Assembly: GCA_023250585.1 (NCBI GenBank)
Contig: JAHFAK010000102.1
Span: 1 to 8,704, forward strand
Direction of reading: 5' to 3'
From: Deltaproteobacteria bacterium
GTDB taxonomy: Bacteria; Bdellovibrionota_F; JAHFAK01
Length of the DNA: 8,704 nucleotides
Positions 1 to 7,070 of the stretch are shown here, in pieces. A program made the translations under genes and the position numbers. Under the pieces are notes generated by a model. The model saw only the letters and a program-made list of their open reading frames with translations. It ran no database searches and was not told the DNA's origin. Position 1 is the first letter of the stretch. Every line of letters begins with the position of its first letter.

Positions 1-97
1 AAACGAGTGGCGTTCATTATAATTCAAAATATGATACATCAAGAACATTTGAAAAGAATCTTGCGTATCAAGATCTCTCTCTGCCTGATAGCGCCTC

Positions 98-185
98 GAC
101 GAGTTTTTCATTCATGTAATAGTTAAGGGCAGTCACAAAAACCTGTTTCGGCTGCGACTTCGTTAGATTTCATGAAAAACTCATC
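98..185. repeat. Inverted repeat with near-identical 14-base arms
   Basis: The left arm at 98-111 reads GACGAGTTTTTCAT. The right arm at 172-185 reads ATGAAAAACTCATC, whose complement is GATGAGTTTTTCAT, so 13 of 14 positions match. The arms enclose about 60 bases. A short hairpin follows directly to the right. Such a layout fits a dispersed intergenic palindromic element or a small non-autonomous mobile element, but a single copy cannot show that. It lies outside the operon and may mark the left edge of an inserted segment. Confidence 0.5.
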
Positions 186-187
186 AA

Positions 188-204
188 CGTAGCGTTGAGC
201 TACG
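188..204. repeat. Short perfect hairpin next to the inverted repeat
   Basis: CGTAGC at 188-193 pairs perfectly with GCTACG at 199-204 around a five-base loop, GTTGA. No run of T follows, so it is not an intrinsic terminator. It is probably part of the same repeat element as the 98-185 inverted repeat. Confidence 0.45.
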
Positions 205-336
205 CCTGCCTAGTAGTATGATTCCAAATTAACATTGCAATTCAGAGATAGAAGTGGATTCTTGGTTTATTCGTGTTTAAGGTTAACTATTGATGCAATG
301 AAGTACTTGCTATATCTAAATTGCGTTATTTCTGTC

Positions 337-370
337 TTGACAAAGGTGACCACCTTAAAGAAGATATAAA
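337..370 (+). promoter_or_regulatory. Candidate operon promoter
   Basis: A perfect -35 hexamer, TTGACA, lies at 337-342, about 100 bases before the first start codon. Downstream is an AT-rich block containing GATATA (363-368, spacer 20) and TATAAA (365-370, spacer 22). With a standard 17-base spacer the -10 would be poor (GAAGAT). The spacer looks too long for a normal sigma-70 promoter and holds a palindrome, so this could be a regulated promoter with a stretched spacer as in the MerR family. That reading is an inference from spacing alone. Confidence 0.4.
343..356. promoter_or_regulatory. Palindromic operator candidate
   Basis: AAGGTG, AC, CACCTT form a perfect 6+6 dyad with a two-base centre, placed directly after the TTGACA box and inside the promoter spacer. 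A bound dimer here would control RNA polymerase access to the whole operon. No regulator gene lies in the window, so the binding protein is unknown. It is not a terminator, since no T run follows. Confidence 0.45.
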
Positions 371-425
371 AAAATGTGAGTATAGAATTTAAATTTTTCT
401 TTAAGGTAAAAAATAGTTCTAATCC

Positions 426-430
426 AAGGA
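426..430 (+). promoter_or_regulatory. Ribosome binding site for the TTG start at 440
   Basis: AAGGA at 426-430 stands nine bases before TTG at 440-442. The first in-frame ATG lies far inside the conserved fold, near residue 54, so this site is what supports the non-ATG start. Confidence 0.6.
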
Positions 431-439
431 AATATAGCT

Positions 440-1453
440 TTGAAAAATATCTTGGCACCAAGAACATGGGTTAATCCCCATCAACATTTTCATGCAGTTA
501 TAGAAAACCATTGGTATAGATTCGTACATGAACTTATCAATGATTTTGTATTTTCAACAGTAGATTTTTTTCGTAACCAAGGATTCTCTCCTGCATTAAT
601 GCCCGTAACTTGTTCTTCAGTATCAAGTCCAATGGGCTTAGGGAGTGATAGTTTACCTGTTGAAATTAATCTATTTAATAAGAATACCTATTTAGCAGAT
701 TCAATGCAATTTCATCTTGAATATCTAATGAGACAACGTGTTCCTGGAGTTTTTTATATTATGCCTACATTTAGAGGAGAAATGCCAGATTCTCGTCACC
801 TGAACCAATTCTTTCACTCAGAAGCAGAATTGGTAGGAACGTTGGAAGACGTAATGACTCTCGTTGAAAGATATATTTTCTATTGTACTGATAATATCTT
901 AAGGAACCAAAGCCAAAAGTTTAAAAAGTTGAAAATCAACACGGATCATATAGAACAATTCATTACCCTAGGACATAAGATTCCTCGCATTACGTTTCAG
1001 GAGGCTCGAAAGGTTATTGGTAACAATCGAGAATTTTACTCTCAATTATCTGAAGAAATAGAGATCATATCTCATAGAGGAGAACAAGAACTTATGGATA
1101 AGTTTGGAGGCATAGTTTGGCTTACTCATTTTTCAAAGAAATCAGTTCCTTTTTATCATGCTCACAATAATGAAGGATACGCCTTATGCGCTGATCTTCT
1201 CATGGGTATAGGTGAGGTTGTGGGTTGTGGGCAAAGACATGTAACTTTTGAGGATACTCTGAATGCTCTGAGAGAACATAAAGTAAATACGAGTGATTAT
1301 GAATGGTACCTATGTATGAAGAAAGAATATCCCTTACAGACATCTGGCTTTGGATTAGGTTTGGAAAGATATTTACTCTGGATATTACGACATGATGACA
1401 TTCGAGATATTCCTCTGTTTAATCGTCTTAAAAATACAGAAGGAATTCCATAA
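440..1453 (+). CDS. AsnRS-like class II synthetase core without anticodon-binding domain
   Basis: The protein (337 residues) matches the catalytic domain of asparaginyl-tRNA synthetase. Motif 1 covers roughly residues 38-57. The segment YLADSMQFHLEY (84-95) corresponds to the substrate loop. Motif 2 is FRGEMPDSRH (111-120), with the ATP-binding Arg112 and the Arg-His pair kept. A GIGEVVGCGQRH stretch lies at 256-267, and motif 3 is GFGLGLERYL (303-312), followed by IRDIPLFNR. The roughly 100-residue N-terminal OB-fold that binds the anticodon is absent. Family knowledge: AsnRS-derived cores of this shape act as AsnA-type asparagine synthetases in archaea, through aspartyl-AMP. Here the place at the head of a ligase operon suggests making an aminoacyl adenylate for a small product rather than charging tRNA. 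The usual GGSQRE is GCGQRH, so substrate choice may differ. The start is TTG, supported by AAGGA. Family call firm; substrate unknown. Confidence 0.88.
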   Translation: MKNILAPRTWVNPHQHFHAVIENHWYRFVHELINDFVFSTVDFFRNQGFSPALMPVTCSSVSSPMGLGSDSLPVEINLFNKNTYLADSMQFHLEYLMRQRVPGVFYIMPTFRGEMPDSRHLNQFFHSEAELVGTLEDVMTLVERYIFYCTDNILRNQSQKFKKLKINTDHIEQFITLGHKIPRITFQEARKVIGNNREFYSQLSEEIEIISHRGEQELMDKFGGIVWLTHFSKKSVPFYHAHNNEGYALCADLLMGIGEVVGCGQRHVTFEDTLNALREHKVNTSDYEWYLCMKKEYPLQTSGFGLGLERYLLWILRHDDIRDIPLFNRLKNTEGIP

Positions 1454-1479
1454 ATATTTTGAAACAGTTAGAGATAAAG

Positions 1480-2310
1480 ATGAATATAGAAACTTTACAA
1501 CCTTCTGATATTGAAAGGATGTCATACAATGAGTTAATTGGGCTTGTAAGAGAAACTAACAGGCCTCCAGGTGGAGTATCTTCAATTGCTCGAGTTGCTC
1601 AAATTGTTATGCTGAATTCAATGAAAAAGGTTCTTGAAGTTGGGACAAGTACAGGTGTGACGGCTATTGAGCTTGTACGATTCTGTCAATGTGAAGTTTA
1701 TGGAATAGATATTAACACCACAAGTCTCAAAGAGGCACAAGAAAGAGCAGAAAAATACGAAGTTACTCATTATGTTCATTTTCTGAAAGATGATACAACT
1801 CATTTAAGTTTTGAGAATGACTTTTTTGATCTTGTTTTTTGTGGCAATGTAACATCATTAGTTGCTCATAGAGAAAAAGCAATCAGTGAGTATTGGAGAG
1901 TATTAAAGTTTGGAGGATTTTTAGCTGCAATCCCAATGTATTATGTTAAATCTCCTTCAAAAAGTCTTATCAAGAAAGTAAGTCAAGCAATCCATATTGA
2001 TATAGTTCCTCATGATAAAGATTATTGGATAAGGAAGTTTACCTCTGAATCGTTCCATGTTTTTTTTAGTGAAGACTATCTGTTTGATACTATCGATGCT
2101 CACGTAATTGATGAGTTCGTTTCAACTATTTTGAGAAGGCCTCATTTATCGAAACTGCCTTATGAGTCACAAAAAAGTCTGAGTAGAGTATATAGTAATT
2201 ATATGCATATCTTCAGAGAAAATCTTTCACATATGGGTTTTACTATTTTAATTTTGAGAAAAGAATTTGAAACGCTAGATAGAGAACTCTTTACCGCAAA
2301 ACGTTTATGA
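1480..2310 (+). CDS. Class I SAM-dependent methyltransferase
   Basis: The protein has the Rossmann methyltransferase signature. Motif I, KVLEVGTSTG, lies near residues 50-59 counted from ATG 1480. The acidic residue after strand 2 is in YGIDIN (74-79), motif IV is DFFDLVFCGNV (114-124), and the post-motif segment is YWRVLKFGGFLAAIP (138-152). Before motif I sits TNRPPGG, a possible substrate-side element. The last third (about 170-276) is helical and probably forms the substrate lid. It would transfer a methyl group from SAM to a biosynthetic intermediate; the acceptor cannot be told. An in-frame TTG at 1459 would add seven residues, but its nearest purine-rich site (AAGGA at 1440-1444) is 14 bases away. 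ATG 1480 has GAG six bases upstream and is preferred. The stop overlaps the next start as ATGA (2307-2310), so translation of the two genes is likely coupled. Confidence 0.85.
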   Translation: MNIETLQPSDIERMSYNELIGLVRETNRPPGGVSSIARVAQIVMLNSMKKVLEVGTSTGVTAIELVRFCQCEVYGIDINTTSLKEAQERAEKYEVTHYVHFLKDDTTHLSFENDFFDLVFCGNVTSLVAHREKAISEYWRVLKFGGFLAAIPMYYVKSPSKSLIKKVSQAIHIDIVPHDKDYWIRKFTSESFHVFFSEDYLFDTIDAHVIDEFVSTILRRPHLSKLPYESQKSLSRVYSNYMHIFRENLSHMGFTILILRKEFETLDRELFTAKRL

Positions 2311-3272
2311 AAAAGATATGTGTTATTGCACCTGCAAATACTATGGCGGATATTCCTTCTGAACTTCTAGAGTTAGGGAAAAAACAATTAAGGAGTCTAG
2401 GATTTAAAGTAGTATTTGGGAAAAATATTTGTAATCGATATTTTCACACTGCGGGAACCGTTGATGAACGTGTATCTGATATTATTGATGCATTTACTGA
2501 TCCATCTATATTCTGTGTAATGGCGGTATTTGGAGGATATAATACTAATCAGTTATTAGATCGCATAGATCCTACTATCATTACAAATTCTGGAAAAAAA
2601 GTAATCGGCTATAGCGATTTTACCGCTTTTTTATTAGCATTTCAGAGCTTTCAGAATATAGATTGTTTTCATGGACCTGGATTTGCATCATTCTGTGATC
2701 CAAAATTTTTTGATTATACAAAAGAATATTTTTTAAAGGTAATAAACGGCGAAATGGTGAAATACACAAGTCCGAAGTTTTGTGCAGACGATCTTTGGTA
2801 TCTTAAGAAAAAATTTGGACCACGAGAAAAATATTTTTTCTCCGGATGGAAAATCTATAAAGAAGGAGTCTCAGAAGGTTCAATTTTGGGCGGTAACATC
2901 GAGACAATAACCAGATTAGTGGGGACTCGATTTTTTCCTGATTTCACAGACACAATTTTATTTTTAGAAGACGCAACGGGAAAAAGTCCTGGAGCATTTC
3001 ATCGTGATCTAACGCAGTTACGGCAAATTGGCATTTTTTCAATAATCAGAGGACTTATTATTGGTAAATTCCCAAAAAGATCACCTTTAGATTCAGGTAA
3101 GATAGTCAGTGCTATATTAGATGATGTAATAGAAAGAAAATACAGATATCCTATTCTCTATGATGTTAATTGTTCTCATGTTGATCCCATGATGACAATT
3201 CCGTTAAAAAAATATGCAAAATTATTTGCGCACGACAAACCTATGCTCATCGTAAATTATAGAGAGAATTAG
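2307..3272 (+). CDS. MccF-like S66 serine peptidase (LD-carboxypeptidase family), probable self-immunity enzyme
   Basis: This 321-residue cytoplasmic protein (no signal peptide) belongs to peptidase family S66. The nucleophile elbow is GYSDFTAF with Ser103. The catalytic Glu221 is in FLEDATGKSPG, and His291 is in CSHVDPMMTIPL, so the Ser-Glu-His triad is complete. An oxyanion loop FGGYNTNQLLDRID (75-88) resembles the GG-x-NSNQLL form of MccF rather than the RGGYG form of murein LdcA. The GW...GxxxGGNIETITRLVGT stretch (180-207) is also MccF-type. Family knowledge: MccF splits the amide between the terminal aspartate and the nucleotide of microcin C and protects its producer; related enzymes also cleave aminoacyl sulfamoyl analogues. 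Its place beside amide ligases and an exporter argues for immunity rather than murein recycling. That role is inference; the family and triad are seen. Start fixed by the ATGA overlap. Confidence 0.88.
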   Translation: MKKICVIAPANTMADIPSELLELGKKQLRSLGFKVVFGKNICNRYFHTAGTVDERVSDIIDAFTDPSIFCVMAVFGGYNTNQLLDRIDPTIITNSGKKVIGYSDFTAFLLAFQSFQNIDCFHGPGFASFCDPKFFDYTKEYFLKVINGEMVKYTSPKFCADDLWYLKKKFGPREKYFFSGWKIYKEGVSEGSILGGNIETITRLVGTRFFPDFTDTILFLEDATGKSPGAFHRDLTQLRQIGIFSIIRGLIIGKFPKRSPLDSGKIVSAILDDVIERKYRYPILYDVNCSHVDPMMTIPLKKYAKLFAHDKPMLIVNYREN

Positions 3273-3276
3273 TAGA

Positions 3277-4479
3277 ATGAATCATAAGACAAGAATAATC
3301 ACTTCTCAACAAGCTATATCTACGTACATTGCAACTTCGTTACTTTATTCTTTTGGGGATAAGATTCACGGAAGTAATTTTACAATTTTCTTACATTCTC
3401 GCGGGTTATCTTTTACCCAGGTTGGAATTATTATTGGCCTGATTGGTATTATGGCTGCAGTAACTGACTTTCCAACGGGTATTCTTGCTGACAAATATGG
3501 TCGCAAAAATGCTGTGAGTTTAGGGCTTTTTCTTTATGGTTTTGGCCTTCTTACCTTTCTCGTATATCCAATTGCATTTTGGAGTTTTCTGGGAGCTTTA
3601 TTTATAGGACTTGGAATATCGTTTTGTAGCGGATCTTTATATGCATGGATCAAGGGTTTCCTCGATCAAAGTGCTCTTCTAGAAAAAACTATTATTTTGT
3701 CCGAAGGACTTCGTTGGTTAGGGGCTACGTTAGCCGGGTTATGTGCATTTTATCTGTTATCTATCCAAGGAAAATACACGTTTCTTATTGGTGGACTACT
3801 TTTAATAAGCACATCAATTATGTTTTATATTTTTGTTCCTGAAAATTATGGAGATTATACAAAGGGAATAGGTAAGTTTATGAAAGAATCCTATCAAGAG
3901 ATAACAACAAATAAGCGGTTAGCTATGCTTTTTGTATCAAATCTTTTGGCCGATGTAGGCCTATTTACCTTTATTGTTGGATGGCAGCCTCTATGGGTTA
4001 AGGCAGGGAATTCTCATAAATCATTGGCATTCGTTTTTATTTTTTTAACGCTTTTTGCTGCTTTTGGTTCTATAACGATGACAAAACTTAGAAAAAAATC
4101 TGAAAAAACGATATTACTTGTAGCTCTTGGGATCCAATCAACTGCGCTACTGATGATTCCTTTTTCAAGTAACATATATACACTTTTGATGTCTTTCTTA
4201 GTATTTGAGTTTGCTATTGGTATTCGTGGAACCTGTATATATAACATGTATGTGAAACTTATTCCATCATCAAAAACCGCCTCTTGTCTTTCTCTGTTAT
4301 CAACGCTATCAGGGGGGATGAGATTTATTGCTGCAACTACAGCAGGAGTATTTATCGAAAAAGCACAGTTTTTGGTAGCTTTTAGTATTCCAGCGACTCT
4401 TTCGGTTATCGGCGGAATCATACTTTTTTGGAGATATCTACCTGTTAATTCTCAAGTAAGTATAGCCTATGAAAAATAA
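3277..4479 (+). CDS. Major facilitator superfamily transporter, probable product exporter
   Basis: The 400-residue protein shows about twelve hydrophobic segments in two halves, with a charged central loop near residues 190-213. MFS motif A is plain between helices 2 and 3: DFPTGILADKYGRKNAV (64-80). The N terminus is short and polar, so the first helix begins around residue 12. It sits in the inner membrane. Among amide ligases and an MccF-like peptidase, export of the finished compound is the most likely task, giving the producer a second line of protection; uptake of a precursor cannot be excluded. ATG 3277 follows the upstream stop by four bases, with GAGAG-like purines upstream. The end lies ten bases before the preferred start of the next gene. 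The substrate cannot be read from sequence. Confidence 0.85.
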   Translation: MNHKTRIITSQQAISTYIATSLLYSFGDKIHGSNFTIFLHSRGLSFTQVGIIIGLIGIMAAVTDFPTGILADKYGRKNAVSLGLFLYGFGLLTFLVYPIAFWSFLGALFIGLGISFCSGSLYAWIKGFLDQSALLEKTIILSEGLRWLGATLAGLCAFYLLSIQGKYTFLIGGLLLISTSIMFYIFVPENYGDYTKGIGKFMKESYQEITTNKRLAMLFVSNLLADVGLFTFIVGWQPLWVKAGNSHKSLAFVFIFLTLFAAFGSITMTKLRKKSEKTILLVALGIQSTALLMIPFSSNIYTLLMSFLVFEFAIGIRGTCIYNMYVKLIPSSKTASCLSLLSTLSGGMRFIAATTAGVFIEKAQFLVAFSIPATLSVIGGIILFWRYLPVNSQVSIAYEK

Positions 4480-4482
4480 AGG
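4478..4482 (+). promoter_or_regulatory. Ribosome binding site choosing ATG 4490
   Basis: AAAGG at 4478-4482 lies seven bases before ATG 4490 and overlaps the transporter stop codon. The alternative ATG at 4469 has no comparable site upstream, so 4490 is the better start. Confidence 0.55.
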
Positions 4483-4489
4483 CAATAAG

Positions 4490-5719
4490 ATGGATGTTAT
4501 TATAATCATGTCAAGTGATCTTGCTGGTGGAGTGAGAAAGTTTTCTGCCTTCATCAGGAGAGATGGTTTTAAGTCCTTATTAATAACGAATGTTAAAGAT
4601 GACCCAAATGCTGCCTTCTGTGACTTCTCGATTTATTTTCCTTGGAAGGAAGATCTTAATCCGTTAATTGGGGAACTTAATCTATCGTTTAATATTGCTT
4701 ATATTATTAATGCATGTGAGCGTTTAATTCATTGGCAACTCAAACTTATAGAAGGACTTAATAGAAATGATCCAAATCTACCTGCATATTATTTTTTAAA
4801 AAGTAAATATGATATTAGAAAAAAACTTCATACTGAAGGAATTGAAGATATACAGTTTATAGGAGGAACTCTCAGAGACTTATTGAACACACAATGTCAC
4901 TATTTCCCTTGCGTCATAAAACCTTCCTATTATTCAGGAGCATCACGTTGGGTTCGTACCTGTATTGACGATGCTGAATTAAAAAAGACAATTGTAAAGT
5001 TTTTAAATAATCCTCTTTTGATACATGAGGAATTTATTGTTGAGGAATACCTTCCAGGGATAGAATTCTCTTATGATGGGTATGTTGAAAACCAGAAATT
5101 CAACGGACTTTTTTTAGCAGAAAAATTAAATTTTGATTATCAAAATAATCATGATGGAGATAGTATAATTTCCCCACCAGTAACTATTTCCAAACAGTCT
5201 GTGTGTGCTCTTGAAAAAAAGATTCGAAAAATTGTAAAAATTTTACACATACATCGGATGTTTCTCCATATAGAAGGTCGAGTAAATGAAGATAACGTCA
5301 ATATTATCGAAATTAATGCTCGTATGGGTGGAGGTGAATATTCTAGTGCAATTAAATATATAACTGGAATTGATCCGATCAAAACAATGTTTGAACTCGT
5401 TGGTAAAGATGAAGTTTCACAACCAGAAGAACATTCACCAAAACAATATACCATGATGGTGAAATTTAACATAAAACAACGAGGAGTTTTTAAATCACTA
5501 ACTTCCTTAACTGAGATCTTAGCTCTCCCTAATGTAATTAATGGTTATATTTCTGATGGATTTGAGATTAGTTCTTTGGAACGCGAAAACGTGATGGCAG
5601 CATTTACTATTTGTGGAGATAGTTACGAGGAAGTAATAGATTTAAGAGAACATATCAAAAAGAATTTCAGATTTCTGGTATCAGAAAAGCATACTATCAA
5701 TACAAAGAGTAGGAGTTAA
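4490..5719 (+). CDS. ATP-grasp amide/peptide ligase
   Basis: The protein (409 residues from ATG 4490; 416 from ATG 4469) has the ATP-grasp layout. An N-terminal pre-ATP domain occupies about 1-95. The ATP-binding lysine is Lys144 in VIKPSYYSGASR. A VEEYLPGIEFSYDGYV segment starts at 184. The metal site is HIEGR (Glu262) followed by IIEINARMGGGEYSS, with Glu274 and Asn276. All key residues are present. Family knowledge: such enzymes activate a carboxylate as acyl phosphate and join it to an amine, as in BacD-type dipeptide ligases and carbamoyl-phosphate synthase relatives. A C-terminal tail (about 310-409) resembles the small domain of that ligase group. It probably makes one amide bond of the cluster's product. 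Neighbouring ATP-grasp gene 6 is of a different subgroup, so the two are not a recent duplication. Substrates unknown. Confidence 0.85.
   Translation: MDVIIIMSSDLAGGVRKFSAFIRRDGFKSLLITNVKDDPNAAFCDFSIYFPWKEDLNPLIGELNLSFNIAYIINACERLIHWQLKLIEGLNRNDPNLPAYYFLKSKYDIRKKLHTEGIEDIQFIGGTLRDLLNTQCHYFPCVIKPSYYSGASRWVRTCIDDAELKKTIVKFLNNPLLIHEEFIVEEYLPGIEFSYDGYVENQKFNGLFLAEKLNFDYQNNHDGDSIISPPVTISKQSVCALEKKIRKIVKILHIHRMFLHIEGRVNEDNVNIIEINARMGGGEYSSAIKYITGIDPIKTMFELVGKDEVSQPEEHSPKQYTMMVKFNIKQRGVFKSLTSLTEILALPNVINGYISDGFEISSLERENVMAAFTICGDSYEEVIDLREHIKKNFRFLVSEKHTINTKSRS
5711..5715 (+). promoter_or_regulatory. Strong ribosome binding site for the second ATP-grasp gene
   Basis: AGGAG at 5711-5715 lies six bases before ATG 5722, within the last codons of the upstream gene. 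It is the best Shine-Dalgarno match in the operon and firmly sets this start. Confidence 0.7.
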
Positions 5720-5721
5720 CT

Positions 5722-7053
5722 ATGAGCGATAGATCTGTGGCTCTCATTGGATTTGTGAATACTGAAGAGGTTATCGCAAAAACATTGAAGAAACATCACG
5801 TAAAGGTAGATGGTTATCTACTATTTGAAAATGTTGCTTTTGCTAATGCTTGTAATCGGTCACAGATTATTAATAGCAATTCTCTTGAAATGAGTTTAAA
5901 TAAAATCTTAACTCCACAATCCTACGACGTCGTTTATCTTGGCCCTATACCTGCTTTACTTATGATTTCTCCGGTGCTTCGTACAAATGGAGTTCCCCAT
6001 ATTGGTGCAACGAGAGAACAATTAGCCTATGAGTTAGACAAAACGTTAATCAGAAAGATATTCTCTCGTAAAAGTGCCATTCTACCTGATTATCAGATTA
6101 TTAACTCTATTGATGTAAAGGACATTGAACGAATTCTGCAGCATTATGATGGAAATTGTGTTCTTAAATTTGTAGGAGATTACAATCAAAAATATAAGGG
6201 AAGCCCCACGGGTAGAGTTCGTTTCAACGCTGAAACTATCACTTGTTTTGATGATATTATGGAGTTTATCTCAAAATCTATTGAGCTTTCAGGAAGTGTA
6301 ATAATTGAAGAAAAAGTTAAAGGGCTAGAATTTAGTTCAAACTACATCGTCGATGCCAAGGGAAATCTTTTTAGATTGGGAGAAAATCTTTGTTATAAAA
6401 GGCGAAATAATAATAATAAAGGTCCCATGTGCGATGCAACTGGCTCTATTGCTATTAACAATACACTTCCATTTTTAAATAACGATGATATTAGGTTTAT
6501 TGAAAATAAAATAATTATACCCTTTCATCAGTATGTAACTGAGGTAACAAAACAGCCATTTTGTTCTCTTTTAAATATTGACCTTATGAAAAAAGAAAAT
6601 GGGAAAATTGTGCTTTTCGAGATTAATTGCAGAGAACCTGGTGGTTTTACTGCAGCTACTATTTTTCCTGGATTGAAGAATGATCTATTTGATGTATTGT
6701 TTACTGCTCAAAATGGAAAACTACATACTATAGAGCCACAATATAGAAAAGGTGTTTCACTTGCTGTCGGAGCATTTCCAACTTTTTTTCCTGAAGATAC
6801 GGACCATAAAGATGTAATTATAGAAGTTTCAAAACAAATACCTGAAGGAATTAATGTTTTTACCGGCTGGGTAGATCTCCTTGAAGAGAATGAAACGAAA
6901 CGCATTATACGATTAAAAAATTCGCCGACATTATTGTTCCATTATTTTGATAAGGATGTTCAATCGGTTAGAAGAAAGATATATAAAACAATGAATGAAT
7001 TTGTTCCAAAAGAGCTTAATTATCGTACGGATATTGGTAAGGAATTTGAATAA
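5722..7053 (+). CDS. PurD-like (GAR synthetase-related) ATP-grasp ligase
   Basis: The 443-residue protein looks like phosphoribosylamine-glycine ligase along its length. Residues 74-97 (a GPIPALL segment, then GVPHIGAT) match the N-domain end of PurD. VLKFVGDYNQKYKG (147-160) carries the ATP lysine, Lys149. IIEEKVKGLEF (194-204) is the hinge segment with Glu196-197. A K(R)..NNNNKGP..DATGS stretch (226-242) sits where PurD has its KR-GDGDTGP-TGG loop. LFEINCREPGG (298-308) is the metal site with Glu300 and Asn302. The end (343-390) recalls the PurD C-domain. PurD joins glycine to phosphoribosylamine; the operon has no other purine gene and the loop is diverged, so a different amino acid and amine are likely. 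It may link an amino acid to an aminosugar-phosphate or nucleotide-like amine, which would suit the MccF-like peptidase. Not a housekeeping purD by context. Confidence 0.82.
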   Translation: MSDRSVALIGFVNTEEVIAKTLKKHHVKVDGYLLFENVAFANACNRSQIINSNSLEMSLNKILTPQSYDVVYLGPIPALLMISPVLRTNGVPHIGATREQLAYELDKTLIRKIFSRKSAILPDYQIINSIDVKDIERILQHYDGNCVLKFVGDYNQKYKGSPTGRVRFNAETITCFDDIMEFISKSIELSGSVIIEEKVKGLEFSSNYIVDAKGNLFRLGENLCYKRRNNNNKGPMCDATGSIAINNTLPFLNNDDIRFIENKIIIPFHQYVTEVTKQPFCSLLNIDLMKKENGKIVLFEINCREPGGFTAATIFPGLKNDLFDVLFTAQNGKLHTIEPQYRKGVSLAVGAFPTFFPEDTDHKDVIIEVSKQIPEGINVFTGWVDLLEENETKRIIRLKNSPTLLFHYFDKDVQSVRRKIYKTMNEFVPKELNYRTDIGKEFE

Positions 7054-7070
7054 TTTTATAACGATTTTTT

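Larger units (their letters stand above)
1..439. other. Gene-free leader upstream of the operon
   Basis: No convincing gene is present in these 439 bases. The first two thirds carry an inverted repeat and a small hairpin, and are visibly richer in G and C than the operon. From about 280 onward the sequence turns AT-rich and holds a TTGACA box, a perfect 6+6 palindrome and the Shine-Dalgarno site of the first gene. Short open frames exist, such as a 31-codon one from 31 to 126 and a 66-codon one on the minus strand from 267 to 467. They lack ribosome sites or recognisable protein character. Confidence 0.6.

Noticed and set aside
31-126. 31-codon plus-strand open frame near the left edge, considered as a precursor peptide
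   Set aside because: It has no ribosome site, runs into the left arm of the inverted repeat, and is separated from the operon by more than 300 bases and the likely promoter.
267-467. Minus-strand 66-codon open frame over the leader
   Set aside because: It is rich in Phe, Leu and Lys as expected from AT-rich noncoding DNA, matches no known protein type, and covers the promoter and start of the first gene.
4014-4421. 135-codon minus-strand open frame inside the transporter gene
   Set aside because: It is an antisense shadow of the transmembrane-coding region, which carries a clear MFS reading on the plus strand.
5149-5472. 107-codon minus-strand open frame inside the first ATP-grasp gene
   Set aside because: It lies opposite the conserved metal-binding region of the ligase and has no family resemblance.
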